A stretch of DNA of 64,000 nucleotides from JABSSA01 sp039984715 (GCA_039984715.1 JBDWUA010000016.1:248001-312000), one strand, 5' to 3'; positions 17,186 through 26,673 are shown, counted from the first letter of the stretch. Program-made: numbers and translations. Notes: generated from the sequence alone by a model not told the origin.

Positions 17186-19403
17186 AGGATTTGGGGTCCG
17201 ACAGAGCGTCGATATCGGATAAAATCAGCTGTCGAAGGTCGATCGCTTCGCCGTGACGGTAGGACATATGTTCGGGGTCGAAAACCTCGAGAGCGAGGTC
17301 AACAGCGTCTAAAGCCGCCGCCAAATCTGTACCTGAGTCTTTGGTATCGGAACGCAACGCGCGGTCTTTCAAAGTAATGGCAATATTTGTCTGCGTCATA
17401 GCCCAATCCACGGGATGATCTGTACGGGTGTACACCTCAAGTGCTGCACGGTATGCGGTGACGGCCTGTTCCAGCAGGTCTGCGCCTTTTGACCCTTCGG
17501 TGCGTTTGCCTTGAGCACCAAGGGCAGCGCCGAGATTGTTCTGTGTCATAGCCCATTTCACGGGATGATCTGTACGGGTGCGCACCTCAAGTGCTGCGCG
17601 CATTGCTGTGACGGCCTGTTCCAGCAAGACCACGCTTTGTGGCCCTTTGGTGCGTTTGCCTTGATCACCAAGGGCAGCGCCGAGATTATTCTGCGTCATA
17701 GCCCATTTCACGGGGTGATCTGTACGGGTGTACACTTCAAGAGCGGCCCGACAGGCCGTGACTGCCTGTCCCAGCAGGTCTGTGCTCTTTGATCCTTCGG
17801 TGCGGTTGCTTTGATCACGAAGGGTATCGCCAAGATTGTTTTGCGTCCCGGCCCAATCCACGGGATGATCTGTACGGGTGTGAACCTGCAACGCGGCGCG
17901 GTAGGCGGTGACGGCCTGTTCCAGCAGGTCCGCGCCTTTTGACCCTTCGGTGCGTCTGCCCTGAAGACCAAGTGCATTGCCTAGATTGTTCTGCGTCGTG
18001 GCCCAATTCACGGGATGTTTGATTTCGGTGTACACCTCAAGCGCGGCACGGCAGGCGGTGACGGCCTGTTCCAGCAGGTCTGCGCCTTTTGGCCCTTCGG
18101 TGCGGTTGCCTTGTTCACGAAGGGCAATGCCGAGATTGTTTTGCGTCATGGCCCAATCGTGTGGCAAAAGTGCCCTTGGAACCATATTTTGATGTTCGCG
18201 ATACAAATCCACTGCTTGGGCCAAAAGCATCGTACCGCTGGTTCGTTGCCCCAAAGATGACGTCGCGATAGCGAGTTGACCCAAAATGACGTCTGGTTGG
18301 TCTTCTGGTGTGCTCTGTTCTAGAGCAATCTCAAGGAGAGATTTCGCTGTTAATCCGTGAAAGAAGTTTCCGTAGCGATTGAATTCGGCCTCGAGCTCCA
18401 CAGCTCTTGATACCATCGCCAAGACTGAGACTGTAACTGGTGCATCGAGAGCTAGGCGTTCGATTTCTATCTGTGCAGCTTGATCTGGTTTGCCCTCTAA
18501 CGCAGCGATTGAGAAGCGGCGCTCAAGCAGGCGATGACGGGCGGCTTGCAATACACGTTCTTGATCCGCGATGCTTTCTTCGGTTGAACTAATGGTCGCA
18601 CGCGCATTGCCGAGTTCACCTTTCAGCGCGAAGGCATGGGACGTATCAAGAGATTGCTGAATTTGGTCGGGCAGATTGGAACCGGCTGTCGCGTGTTTGA
18701 GATCGGCGGCATAGGTTTCGAGAACTTTTCTAATTTCTTCTAATGCGATGAGTGGGTCATCGGGCGAGTTTTGAAGATGGTTTTCCGCAATATTCCGGAT
18801 TAACTTTTCTTGTCGCGCCAATTCCCGTGCCTCAAGGCTGAGATTTGGGTTTTGTTGGGCCGCAGCGATGATTTGATCAAGCTTTTCGTTCTGTTCTTTC
18901 TGGCGCTGTGCGTCTTGACGATGGAGTGCCGGGTCCAGTGCCTGCTTGAGGCGCGGGTCGTTGCAAGCGGTTTCCAAAATTGGGCCGTAAAGCCGATTGA
19001 AGGCAGTGATCATGTCGGAGCGCTTATGTTCAACCTCTGCATCCGAGCTTTGAAAGCGTTCGTTAAGTGTTTTCAGGATCGCGCTGGCGTCTAGGTCGTG
19101 TTCGACTAAATCCGAAGGTTGGGCGAGGGCGATCTTTAGCATATCCGGCAGAACTTGGCGCGCGTCAGTCGGTTTGTCATAGGCGGGGGAATTCAGCTTT
19201 GTTGTGAATTCATTGTCAATTTCTTGAGCGAGCTCAGCCAAGCCGGGGTTCTTTTGGAATAGCGTGTCGCGCACATGGATCAGTGCATCGGCGCCAAGAG
19301 ATGCAGCGGCGATGCCAGTGTGATCGACACAGACAGCAATGCCAGAGATGATAAGTTTGCCGGTTTCGGCTTTGCCAAATATTTTCTTCAAGTTACTTTG
19401 CAC
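17184..19403 (-). CDS. Large tetratricopeptide-repeat protein with 50-residue tandem repeats
   Basis: 739 residues, no signal peptide or membrane segment. The N-terminal 350 residues are helical and partly coiled coil (many Glu, Gln and Arg around 160-330). Residues 417-666 are five consecutive 50-residue units with the pattern WAMTQNNLGxAL, QGxRTEGxKGADLLEQAV, YRAALEVYTRTDHPV, and a sixth degenerate unit ends near 708. Each unit is one TPR-like helix pair plus a linker, in the kinesin-light-chain/NB-ARC TPR style. This fold usually binds proteins. The partner is unknown. The gene is alone, with hairpins at both ends. Confidence 0.85.
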   Translation of the reverse strand: MQSNLKKIFGKAETGKLIISGIAVCVDHTGIAAASLGADALIHVRDTLFQKNPGLAELAQEIDNEFTTKLNSPAYDKPTDARQVLPDMLKIALAQPSDLVEHDLDASAILKTLNERFQSSDAEVEHKRSDMITAFNRLYGPILETACNDPRLKQALDPALHRQDAQRQKEQNEKLDQIIAAAQQNPNLSLEARELARQEKLIRNIAENHLQNSPDDPLIALEEIRKVLETYAADLKHATAGSNLPDQIQQSLDTSHAFALKGELGNARATISSTEESIADQERVLQAARHRLLERRFSIAALEGKPDQAAQIEIERLALDAPVTVSVLAMVSRAVELEAEFNRYGNFFHGLTAKSLLEIALEQSTPEDQPDVILGQLAIATSSLGQRTSGTMLLAQAVDLYREHQNMVPRALLPHDWAMTQNNLGIALREQGNRTEGPKGADLLEQAVTACRAALEVYTEIKHPVNWATTQNNLGNALGLQGRRTEGSKGADLLEQAVTAYRAALQVHTRTDHPVDWAGTQNNLGDTLRDQSNRTEGSKSTDLLGQAVTACRAALEVYTRTDHPVKWAMTQNNLGAALGDQGKRTKGPQSVVLLEQAVTAMRAALEVRTRTDHPVKWAMTQNNLGAALGAQGKRTEGSKGADLLEQAVTAYRAALEVYTRTDHPVDWAMTQTNIAITLKDRALRSDTKDSGTDLAAALDAVDLALEVFDPEHMSYRHGEAIDLRQLILSDIDALSDPKS
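17401..18150 (-). repeat. Five 150-bp tandem repeats inside the TPR gene
   Basis: The block starting GCCCA(A/T)T(C/T)CACGGGAT recurs at 17401, 17551, 17701, 17851 and 18001, exactly 150 bases apart, and a partial match begins at 18151. The copies are highly alike at DNA level, which points to recent duplication or gene conversion rather than only protein-level constraint. Confidence 0.9.
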
Positions 19404-19486
19404 CCCAATCCCCGACGCATTTTAGCGTCAGTTGCGTGTTGCAGCAACCGAGGATTGAAGAGCCGCAGTAATGACCCAGACGTTGA

Positions 19487-19589
19487 GGCGGGGTGAACCC
19501 CGCCCTACGGTTGTGGGGACACTGCCCTGTTGCTTGGCCGTTCGCGGTTTTGTGTCCGTGTTGAGGCGTGGCGGGGTTGGGGCCCCGCC
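19487..19589. repeat. Two GC-rich hairpins between the OmpA-like and TPR genes
   Basis: GGCGGGGT-GA-ACCCCGCC is a perfect stem at 19487-19504, and GGCGGGG with CCCCGCC makes a second one at 19570-19589. Both follow the word GTTGAGGCG. They lie downstream of the OmpA-like gene (which ends at 19597) and upstream of the TPR start, and may separate the two transcripts. Confidence 0.65.
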
Positions 19590-19596
19590 GGTGTGC

Positions 19597-20259
19597 TTAG
19601 ATCACGGGTTGTTTGGGATGGATGGAGGACACTTTTTCTTCTTTCACGCTGTCGGTTGCGTCAGTGATGATGTCGTCGGTTTCAGCATCCGCCAAAGTTT
19701 CTGCTGGTATGACTGCTGATGCAGCTACTGGTGTTTCTTCGATGACTTTGAATTCAACGCGGCGGTTCAATGCGCGTCCTTCGGCGTTGTCTTCGCCTGC
19801 TTCGGTTTGGTTGGCGGCGATTGGTTGAGTTTCACCGGCGCTGTCGACGGCGATTTCTGTGGGGTTTAGTCCGGTTTGATCGGCAATCCACGCGCGCACG
19901 GCTTTGGCGCGGTCCAGACCCAATGCGTGGTTTTGGTCTTGTGCGCCTGTATCGTCGGTGTGGCCGATGATTTTCAATCCGGCGACGCCACCGAGGTCTT
20001 TGGCCACGGCTTTTAGGGTGACGAGGGCGGCTGGGTTAAGCTCGGATTCGCCAAATTCGAACAGCACGTCAGAAAACATGACCATGGAGTCCACGGCGCC
20101 GTCTTGGGTTTCCTGAATGCTGAGGGCGGGGTTGGCGTCAGCAATGGCGCGCAGGTCGTCGGATGCGGCGGCAGGGATGGCGTGAAAGTCCCAGGGTTCG
20201 GCAGCGGCTTGAGCGGCGATGAGGACGAAGGCGGCGGTGGTTAGGGCTTTTGCAAACAT
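19597..20259 (-). CDS. OmpA-family outer membrane/periplasmic protein
   Basis: 220 residues. The signal peptide MFAKALTTAAFVLIAAQAAAE indicates export. The OmpA C-terminal domain (about residues 55-180) shows VLFEFGESELNPAAL, LKIIGHTDDTGAQDQNHALGLDRAKAVRAWI and RALNRRVEFKV, the peptidoglycan-binding signature. The C-terminal 45 residues are acidic and low complexity. There is no beta-barrel domain, so it is more like a soluble Pal/OmpA-domain protein anchoring to the wall. Confidence 0.88.
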   Translation of the reverse strand: MFAKALTTAAFVLIAAQAAAEPWDFHAIPAAASDDLRAIADANPALSIQETQDGAVDSMVMFSDVLFEFGESELNPAALVTLKAVAKDLGGVAGLKIIGHTDDTGAQDQNHALGLDRAKAVRAWIADQTGLNPTEIAVDSAGETQPIAANQTEAGEDNAEGRALNRRVEFKVIEETPVAASAVIPAETLADAETDDIITDATDSVKEEKVSSIHPKQPVI

Positions 20260-20437
20260 GTGTGGGTCTCCAAACGGGTTAGGGTTTGGAGACAGTGAAA
20301 CGGGTCATTATGGCGAAATTGGGTGCAGATTGATGACGAGTTGTGGCGCGGCTTCACGACGGAGTGAGGGCGTTAAACTGCGCGTGATCCGTCGTGAAGT
20401 GGCTGTTGCAATCTGCGGCGGGTTTTACAGGGATGCG

Positions 20438-21949
20438 TTACTGGGCCAGCTTTTGGGCGACGATTTCGTTGACGGCTTTTGGGTTGGCTTTGCCGCCGGT
20501 GGCTTTCATGACTTGGCCGACGAACCAGCCTGCGAGTTTTGGGTTTTGCTTGGCTTTTTCGACTTGGGCGGGGTTGGCGGCGATGATTTCGTCGACGGCA
20601 GTTTCGATGGCGCCTGTGTCGGTGACTTGTTTCATGCCGCGTGCGTCGACGATGTCGGCAGGGTCGCCACCTTCGGTGTAGACGATCTCAAAGAGGTCTT
20701 TGGCGATTTTGCCAGAGATGTCGCCTTTGGTGATCAGGTCGATGATGCCGCCGAGTTGTACGGGGGAGACGGGGCAGTCGGTGATGTCGGTGTCGTCTTT
20801 TTTCAGGCGACCAAAGAGTTCGTTGATGACCCAGTTGGCGGATGTTTTGCCATCGCGGCCTTTGGCGACCTCTTCGAAATACACGGCCGCTTCGAGTTCG
20901 GCGGTGAGGACATTGGCGTCGTAATCGGCGAGGCCAAAGTCGGTCATGAAGCGGGTTTTCTTGGCGTCGGGCAATTCGGGCAGGTTGGCGGCCAATTCGT
21001 CGACCCATGATTGTTCGATTTCGAGGGGCAACAGGTCGGGATCGGGGAAGTAGCGGTAATCGTGGGCTTCTTCCTTTGAGCGCATGGAGCGGGTTTCGCC
21101 TTTGTCGGGATCAAACAGGCGGGTTTCCTGATCGACGGTGCCGCCGGCTTCGACGATGGCGATTTGGCGGCGGGCTTCGATGTCGATGGCTTGTTGGATA
21201 AAGCGCATGGAGTTCATGTTTTTGATCTCGCAGCGGGTGCCGAGATGCGAGAAGTCCTGCGTTTCCACGTATTTTTCGTATTGGCCGGGGGCGCAGATTG
21301 ACACGTTGACGTCGGCGCGCATGTTGCCGTTTTGCATGTTGCCGTCGCAGGTGCCCAGATAAAGCAGGATGAGGCGCAATTTGGCGAGGAATGCGGCGGC
21401 TTCTTCGGGGCCACGGATGTCGGGACGCGAGACGATCTCCATCAGGGCGACGCCGGTGCGGTTGAGATCAACGAAAGACAGAGCGGGGTCCATGTCGTGG
21501 ATGGATTTCCCGGCGTCCTGTTCGAGGTGGATGCGTTCGATGCGCACAAGCCGAGCGATGCCGGGGGCCATTTCAACGAGGACTTCGCCTTCGCCGACGA
21601 TGGGGTGGTAGAGCTGAGAGATCTGATAGCCTTGGGGCAGATCGGGGTAGAAATAGTTTTTGCGGTCAAAGGCAGAGAACAGGTTGATGTCTGCCTTGAG
21701 GCCGAGGCCGGTGCGCACGGCTTGGGCGATGCATTCGTTGTTGATGACGGGCAACATGCCGGGCATGCCTGCGTCGACAAAGGCCACGTTTGAATTTGGC
21801 TCTGCGCCGAAAGTTGTCGAGGCCCCAGAGAACAGTTTCGAGCGGGTGGAGACCTGAGCATGGACTTCCATGCCGATCACCAGTTCCCAGTCTTGTTTTG
21901 CGCCTGCGATGGTTTTGATTTTAGGGGCGTCGTAGGTCAGATCGAGCAT
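20438..21949 (-). CDS. gatB: Aspartyl/glutamyl-tRNA(Asn/Gln) amidotransferase subunit B
   Basis: Part of GatCAB, which converts Glu-tRNA(Gln) (and Asp-tRNA(Asn)) to the amidated form. 503 residues from the ATG at 21949 (MLDLTYDAPK), the usual length in this order; an in-frame ATG at 21985 adds 12 residues. DWELVIGMEVHAQ, FDRKNYFYPDLPQGYQISQ, EQDAGKSIHD and DLNRTGVALMEIVSRPD are family landmarks, followed by the helical and YqeY-like tail ending NEIVAQKLAQ. gatA and gatC are not adjacent. An overlapping 263-codon frame on the other strand is a shadow. Confidence 0.97.
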   Translation of the reverse strand: MLDLTYDAPKIKTIAGAKQDWELVIGMEVHAQVSTRSKLFSGASTTFGAEPNSNVAFVDAGMPGMLPVINNECIAQAVRTGLGLKADINLFSAFDRKNYFYPDLPQGYQISQLYHPIVGEGEVLVEMAPGIARLVRIERIHLEQDAGKSIHDMDPALSFVDLNRTGVALMEIVSRPDIRGPEEAAAFLAKLRLILLYLGTCDGNMQNGNMRADVNVSICAPGQYEKYVETQDFSHLGTRCEIKNMNSMRFIQQAIDIEARRQIAIVEAGGTVDQETRLFDPDKGETRSMRSKEEAHDYRYFPDPDLLPLEIEQSWVDELAANLPELPDAKKTRFMTDFGLADYDANVLTAELEAAVYFEEVAKGRDGKTSANWVINELFGRLKKDDTDITDCPVSPVQLGGIIDLITKGDISGKIAKDLFEIVYTEGGDPADIVDARGMKQVTDTGAIETAVDEIIAANPAQVEKAKQNPKLAGWFVGQVMKATGGKANPKAVNEIVAQKLAQ

Positions 21950-22085
21950 GTCGTGATCCCGGCTGTTCAGAGTTTCGTTTGTCATAAGTCAGGGCGCGTG
22001 GCGCTGCAAGGGGCGGGCGCTTGATCGGAGAGGCGCGACGATATTGATCATGGGCGCGGGTCTGGCTTTGCGTCAGGGTGGTGGA

Positions 22086-22586
22086 ATGAATGGACCAGAA
22101 GAATGCCCCGTTCCGGAAAACCGTTTGATCAGTCCATTTAGGGCGGCTGAGGCGCATCACACAGATGCGTTTTGCCTTGAATTTGCGGGTCAGGTTGATC
22201 TGGCTGATTTCATCAATGCGTTTTACACATCTTGGTTGTTCAAATTAGAACGCTTGGTGCTGGGTGTGTTTGCGAAAGCGCCAACGTCGGACGCGCAAGC
22301 GCAGGCTTTGGCATCAGGTGACTTAGATACATTTGCCGTTTGGCGTGTTGAAGGACGTGAACCAACTGAGATTTTGTTGGGCGAACGATCCGGGCGCACA
22401 AAATCTTGGCTGGCCATAGAATCTGCGGGTGAAGTGACGCGCCTTTGGTTTGGATCAATTGTTGTTCCTGTCCAACGCAAAGGCAAACTGACTCTGGGCC
22501 CTGTTTTTGACAGCCTGCTTGGGGCGCACAAAGTGTATTCCCGATCGCTTTTGATGGCCGCCGCCGCACAGTTGAGGCGTCAATAG
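22086..22586 (+). CDS. Conserved-looking protein of unknown function
   Basis: 166 residues from the ATG at 22086 (MNGPEECPVPENRL); an ATG at 22044 is also in frame. No signal peptide. It has HTDAFCLEFAGQVDLADFINAFYTSWLFKLERLVL, a central TFAVWRVEGREPTEILLGE and a C-terminal beta-rich stretch with FDSLLGAHKVYSRSLL. I do not recognise the family with confidence; a DUF2867-type or START-like fold is a guess. It is divergent from gatB. Confidence 0.65.
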   Translation: MNGPEECPVPENRLISPFRAAEAHHTDAFCLEFAGQVDLADFINAFYTSWLFKLERLVLGVFAKAPTSDAQAQALASGDLDTFAVWRVEGREPTEILLGERSGRTKSWLAIESAGEVTRLWFGSIVVPVQRKGKLTLGPVFDSLLGAHKVYSRSLLMAAAAQLRRQ

Positions 22587-22666
22587 ATCAAAACCACGGA
22601 CCACCAGACAAATATGGGGTCAATGGCAGATTGGGATTTTCGGACTAGGTTTATAGTGACCCAAGC

Positions 22667-23944
22667 CTAGGTTGTCAGGGGCTCGAGTCCATCGGATGTG
22701 AAAATGATACGCTGACCTGCTTCGAGTTCTTTCTGAAACATCTCGGTCAATGATCGATAGGCATCTGCCAGACCGGCCTGAGCAAATCGGCGTGGACAAC
22801 TGACGCGCAAGCCATTGTCAAACCCACGGGCCGCATGGGCCCATATCAATGGATGCAATTCGCACATGTGTTCCCGGACAATCCAATTGGCGTTTTGGGC
22901 GATGCGGGTGCGCATGGTTTTGATGTCGGCATCGGCGGACACATTCGCCTGCATTGTATTTGCACAATAAGCGGCCAACAGGTTTACGATGTACTGATCA
23001 CGTGTGTGTTTAAATATATCGCGCAAACCATCGACAAAGAAATCATAGTCAACGCGCGCACAAGCTTCGAAATCTGTGGCAATCGCATCCAACATGACCC
23101 ACGTATATCCGCCAGCCCCCCAAATATCATAGGTGCGGCCTGCGTTGCGCCGCGCCGCCAATTCCAACGCTTCGTAATCACCATGACATCTGGGCAGCAT
23201 TTGCACCCCAAAATGGCGCATGGCACGGGCATTGCGGGGGTCAAGATCAATCAGGTCTTCGAATGCGACGGCGATCTGTTGGGGATTGCGCGGCTGACTG
23301 GTGCAAAGGGATGCAATACACGAGGCCAACATAGGCGAGCCGGTAAATTTTGGATCTATGTCGGACAGGATGTCAGAGGCGCGATCAAAATGGGCGGTGA
23401 ATACGGCGCGGTTTCGTTCGGGGACTTCGCGATCCCATCCCGTGCCACGCCACGCCCAGGCAAGATCGATATGAGCCTGCGCGACATTCATTGCTGTCCA
23501 AGGGCAGTCAGGATGATCAGACAGCACAGATTCAAGAGCTTCGATACCGCCAAGCAGAGCAGCGTCGTTATCTGAATTGCCGTCCAAAAGGGCATGTTCC
23601 ACAGCACTGACCACATCCGCACGTGCGCCGTAAGCCACCAACTCGGCTATGGGCATTCCGCCACCGGTTTTTGCCAGTGTGGAATCCGCTTCGGACATAA
23701 GGTTCGCAATGTCTTCCCACCGTTCCTGTCGGGCTAAAAACTGGCCCTTGGATTGGTGCGCATCGCGTGCCCGGTCTTCTGCTGTTGTTTCGGGGCATTC
23801 AATGGCCAGAGGGACGTTTGGGTCCGACTGGTTAAGTATGGGCATGCCCTGACGGAGGGGCTGAAGTTCCATCACGCCGTCCGCTGCCATCTGCAGGGAT
23901 TGCGAGCGAGAACGCAGTGATGGGATCAGGTCCGTCAGGCGCAT
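22667..23944 (-). CDS. Helical (TPR-like) protein of unknown function
   Basis: 425 residues from the ATG at 23944 (MRLTDLIPSLRSRSQ); a start at 23992 is also in frame. The protein is helix-rich. It shows repeat-like segments such as KGQFLARQERWEDIANLMSEAD, CPWTAMNVAQAHIDLAWAW and FEDLIDLDPRNARAMRHFGVQ, and later an Ala/Cys-rich module with LLAAYCANTMQ. The repeat style suggests TPR-like helix pairs and a binding role. No enzyme motif is visible. Confidence 0.7.
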   Translation of the reverse strand: MRLTDLIPSLRSRSQSLQMAADGVMELQPLRQGMPILNQSDPNVPLAIECPETTAEDRARDAHQSKGQFLARQERWEDIANLMSEADSTLAKTGGGMPIAELVAYGARADVVSAVEHALLDGNSDNDAALLGGIEALESVLSDHPDCPWTAMNVAQAHIDLAWAWRGTGWDREVPERNRAVFTAHFDRASDILSDIDPKFTGSPMLASCIASLCTSQPRNPQQIAVAFEDLIDLDPRNARAMRHFGVQMLPRCHGDYEALELAARRNAGRTYDIWGAGGYTWVMLDAIATDFEACARVDYDFFVDGLRDIFKHTRDQYIVNLLAAYCANTMQANVSADADIKTMRTRIAQNANWIVREHMCELHPLIWAHAARGFDNGLRVSCPRRFAQAGLADAYRSLTEMFQKELEAGQRIIFTSDGLEPLTT

Positions 23945-24165
23945 GCTTGCACAACTTTTCAACTCGTTACAGGTATTGTTTTGACCTTTCAATTGGGCCT
24001 AAAAAAGGCGTGGCGGGGGCCATGCTGGATTATTCACGGGGCTTTTCGGAAGCAAAGCAGCCTGAGCGGCAACAAAGGCATCTGGCGTCGGCGGATTGTT
24101 TCCTATTCCCCGTGGAGAGGTTCATTTTCCTATTCAATTCCAAATGGTTACCATAGGGTGAATTT

Positions 24166-24828
24166 ATGAAATTTCATGGTTTGCGTCTGCTATTCCTGAT
24201 ATTTTGCCAGATTGGCCTTGTCCAAATCGGCACGTTTGCGAATGCGCAAGACAGTTTGCGTCCAAAGGCGCGCACAAACGAACAGGTCTGGACGCGGTGG
24301 ACACATCAGCCGGGACATGAGGCTTGGGAACAATCTGCGATTTTGGCGTTGAAGGCACATGCCAGCGGTTTGGTTGAAATTGTGCCGCGCGACATTCAGA
24401 ATTGGTGCCCGGCGTATCCGGAAGCCGATGATCAGGACCGGCGGGCCTTTTGGGTCGGGTTTTTGTCGGCGCTGGCCAAGTACGAGAGTACTTATCGCGA
24501 AAACGCGATTGGAGGCGGTGGGCGCTGGCATGGTTTGTTGCAGATTTTGCCCGGTACGGCGCGGTCGTATAAGTGTGATGCAAGGTCTGGTGCTGCGTTG
24601 CGCGATGGTGGCGCCAATCTAAGCTGTGCTTTGCGGATTATGTCAGCGACGGTGCGGCGCGACGGGGTCGTTCATGGACGCGGATCACGCTGGTTGGGAG
24701 TCAGTGCGGATTGGGGGCCGATGCGGTCGCAATCCAAGCGGGCCGATATTGCCAAGTGGACGCGGGCTATGCCGCCTTGCCAGTCCAAGAAAAGCCTGCG
24801 GCCTAAACGGCGACCATCGCAGGATTAG
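24166..24828 (+). CDS. Lytic transglycosylase-like (SLT) protein
   Basis: 220 residues with a signal peptide (MKFHGLRLLFLIFCQIGLVQIGTFANA). The lysozyme-like domain has the catalytic Glu at about residue 107 in ALAKYESTYRENA, followed by GLLQILPGTARSYKC, the GLLQI motif of SLT enzymes. It probably cleaves peptidoglycan in the periplasm. The domain is short and the C-terminus is Lys/Arg-rich. Its stop touches the convergent esterase-like gene. Confidence 0.8.
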   Translation: MKFHGLRLLFLIFCQIGLVQIGTFANAQDSLRPKARTNEQVWTRWTHQPGHEAWEQSAILALKAHASGLVEIVPRDIQNWCPAYPEADDQDRRAFWVGFLSALAKYESTYRENAIGGGGRWHGLLQILPGTARSYKCDARSGAALRDGGANLSCALRIMSATVRRDGVVHGRGSRWLGVSADWGPMRSQSKRADIAKWTRAMPPCQSKKSLRPKRRPSQD

Positions 24829-25734
24829 TCAGTCCGGCGTGTTGGGTTGAAATCCCCAAGTGGTTGCGATCTCGGACCAGATATCGGGATAGGTGAGCAT
24901 GATAACATGTCCATGGTTGTCCAGAACGTGCAGATCGGCATTTGGCAACGTGTCCACAAAGCGTGACACATGGTGCACGGGAAAGATCGGATCGACTGCA
25001 CCGTGCCAAAAATCCAACTGCACGCCGTCCAGTCGCGCGGGGTCGATGTTTTGCCATCCAAGGACTGCGGAAAAGTGACGCCGCCCAAGCCCACGTTTGG
25101 GCAGCTGAATACGGTCATCATTGACCTGCACCAAGAAATCAGCGCGGTTGCCGGTTTCTGCGTGGACAGACGCGTCGGGGCCATAGCTGATGCGACGGTA
25201 ATATTCGAGCCAGACTTCACGAGGGACCAAGCTGCGTGCGCGCAGGGCGGCGGCGGATGCGCCTTTCAGGCCGCGCCAACCCACGAGAGCGGGCTGAGGG
25301 GCGGGAAGCGCAGTTGATATGCCCGCGATATGTATAAGAGTGTCTGGACGCGTGCGGCGAATAGCTTTGGCGGATTCCAGGGCAATGGCGGCTCCGGTTG
25401 AGTGCCCGACAAAATATACGGATTCAAATTGTCCATCACGCACAAAGGTGGCGATGCGGGATGCAGCGGCATTGATGGACAGGGGTTCTTCGGCGGGGCG
25501 GTCATCAAAACCGGGCAGGCGGTAATAGGCGATTGTGCGATCTGACGTGCGCCACCATTCAATGGGGATCAGAACGCGGATAGACGTCAACGCTCCGGGG
25601 ATTGCGATGACGACGGATTTGGCGCGGCCGATGTCCTCCGGGACAAATAGCAGCGGATCAAAGCCTTGGCGTTCGTCTGTGACATGCGGGGTGCAGGCAC
25701 ACAGGCATACCAGCAGCATCCAAGCAAAGCGCAT
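24829..25734 (-). CDS. Alpha/beta-hydrolase lipoprotein
   Basis: 301 residues from the ATG at 25734 (MRFAWMLLVCLCAC). A lipobox-like LCAC at residues 11-14 suggests a lipid-anchored periplasmic protein. The nucleophile elbow is GHSTG, preceded by VVIAIPGALTS as the oxyanion region. HGAVDPIFPVHH and NHGHVIM near the end supply the likely acid and His. The substrate is unknown; esterase or lipase-like. Its start overlaps the stop of the upstream membrane-protein gene by one base (TAATG), so it is translationally coupled. Confidence 0.82.
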   Translation of the reverse strand: MRFAWMLLVCLCACTPHVTDERQGFDPLLFVPEDIGRAKSVVIAIPGALTSIRVLIPIEWWRTSDRTIAYYRLPGFDDRPAEEPLSINAAASRIATFVRDGQFESVYFVGHSTGAAIALESAKAIRRTRPDTLIHIAGISTALPAPQPALVGWRGLKGASAAALRARSLVPREVWLEYYRRISYGPDASVHAETGNRADFLVQVNDDRIQLPKRGLGRRHFSAVLGWQNIDPARLDGVQLDFWHGAVDPIFPVHHVSRFVDTLPNADLHVLDNHGHVIMLTYPDIWSEIATTWGFQPNTPD

Positions 25735-26156
25735 TAGCCCACCAGCGACACGTGGAGGTGTTCGGCTTTGATATTGGGTACTGCCAAGGCGCTTTTGCAT
25801 TCTACATGTGGTGGAGTGGTTTCAACGAGCAAGTGCAGCTTGCGCGAAGTGATCAGCACGAAGCAAGCCCCGAGGGACAGGTTATGGCGGGCGTCGCGCC
25901 GCACCTGATCCCACGGCCGTTTGGCGTCGCGTGATTCCGAAAACCAATTGCCCGCGTCCTGACCCAATCGCGTGCGGGCCTTGGGGTTGGCCAGCAGGTC
26001 ATAAAGGGCAAAGATTGCCACAAGCCACATCGCGGACCCAAAGACGACAACAGCGAGGATCAGAACGCTCAAGACTGCGACCCAGATTGCGACCACGACA
26101 ATACCGGTTGCGGGGCGGCGACCGGAGACATCAAATTCAAAATCCTCATGCGCCAT
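25734..26156 (-). CDS. Small membrane protein of unknown function
   Basis: 140 residues. After a hydrophilic N-terminus two adjacent hydrophobic segments (about residues 18-53, GIVVVAIWVAVLSVLILAV and SAMWLVAIFALYDLL) span the membrane. The C-terminal part is cytosolic or periplasmic, with WDQVRRDARHNLSLGACFVL. It is the middle gene of three on the minus strand, coupled to the hydrolase by a one-base overlap and two bases after the upstream gene. No family recognised. Confidence 0.75.
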   Translation of the reverse strand: MAHEDFEFDVSGRRPATGIVVVAIWVAVLSVLILAVVVFGSAMWLVAIFALYDLLANPKARTRLGQDAGNWFSESRDAKRPWDQVRRDARHNLSLGACFVLITSRKLHLLVETTPPHVECKSALAVPNIKAEHLHVSLVG

Positions 26157-26157
26157 G

Positions 26158-26673
26158 TCAGCGAAAGATGTTGTTCAGCTCTTGCAGGGCTTCGGTCTGG
26201 CGGGTGCTCAATTCGCCCGACAATGTGCCCTGAAGGACCGCGGACAAGGTGGCAAAATCGTCGTTGCCATTGATCCGCTTTTGACGTTTGGCCAGACGGG
26301 TCAGGCCGGATGTTGGGCCACCGCTTTGTTCGATAAGCCATTGCCCCAACACACAAAGCTCGTTGGCTTCGCTTTGGGACAGGTTGAGAGTGCGCGCGAT
26401 GCTGGCCTCAAGCTTTTTGCGGGCGTTTGCAGTGGGCAGGTCGTCCAGCGCAATAAAGGCGGTCGCCACACCAGCAAGCGCAACTTGCGGGTCGTCGACG
26501 CTTTCTGCTGGGTGTTGGTTGCCTTTGCGTCGAAACCCAAAGCGACGGGCCGCGGCACGAATGTCATCTGCCACGTCCAAAAGCTCGTGCGCGATTTCTG
26601 CCCCGTGACGGGCGCGAATGATCAGAAAATAGGCGGCTGTCGCCAACCCGATAATACCAAGAATGATATGCAT
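26158..26673 (-). CDS. Membrane-anchored helical protein, possibly TerB-like
   Basis: 171 residues. A single N-terminal hydrophobic helix (MHIILGIIGLATAAYFLII) is followed by an all-helical domain: VDDPQVALAGVATAFIALDDLP, LGQWLIEQ and LQGTLSGELSTRQTEALQEL. The size and helix pattern resemble TerB/DjlA-type domains, but the match is by eye only. It is first of a three-gene set ending in the hydrolase lipoprotein. Confidence 0.65.
   Translation of the reverse strand: MHIILGIIGLATAAYFLIIRARHGAEIAHELLDVADDIRAAARRFGFRRKGNQHPAESVDDPQVALAGVATAFIALDDLPTANARKKLEASIARTLNLSQSEANELCVLGQWLIEQSGGPTSGLTRLAKRQKRINGNDDFATLSAVLQGTLSGELSTRQTEALQELNNIFR

Noticed and set aside
17401..18150. CRISPR array
   Set aside because: The 150-bp period is in frame and codes for TPR units; there are no spacers or cas genes.
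20219..21010. 263-codon plus-strand frame over gatB
   Set aside because: Antisense shadow of gatB, which matches the family along its full length.
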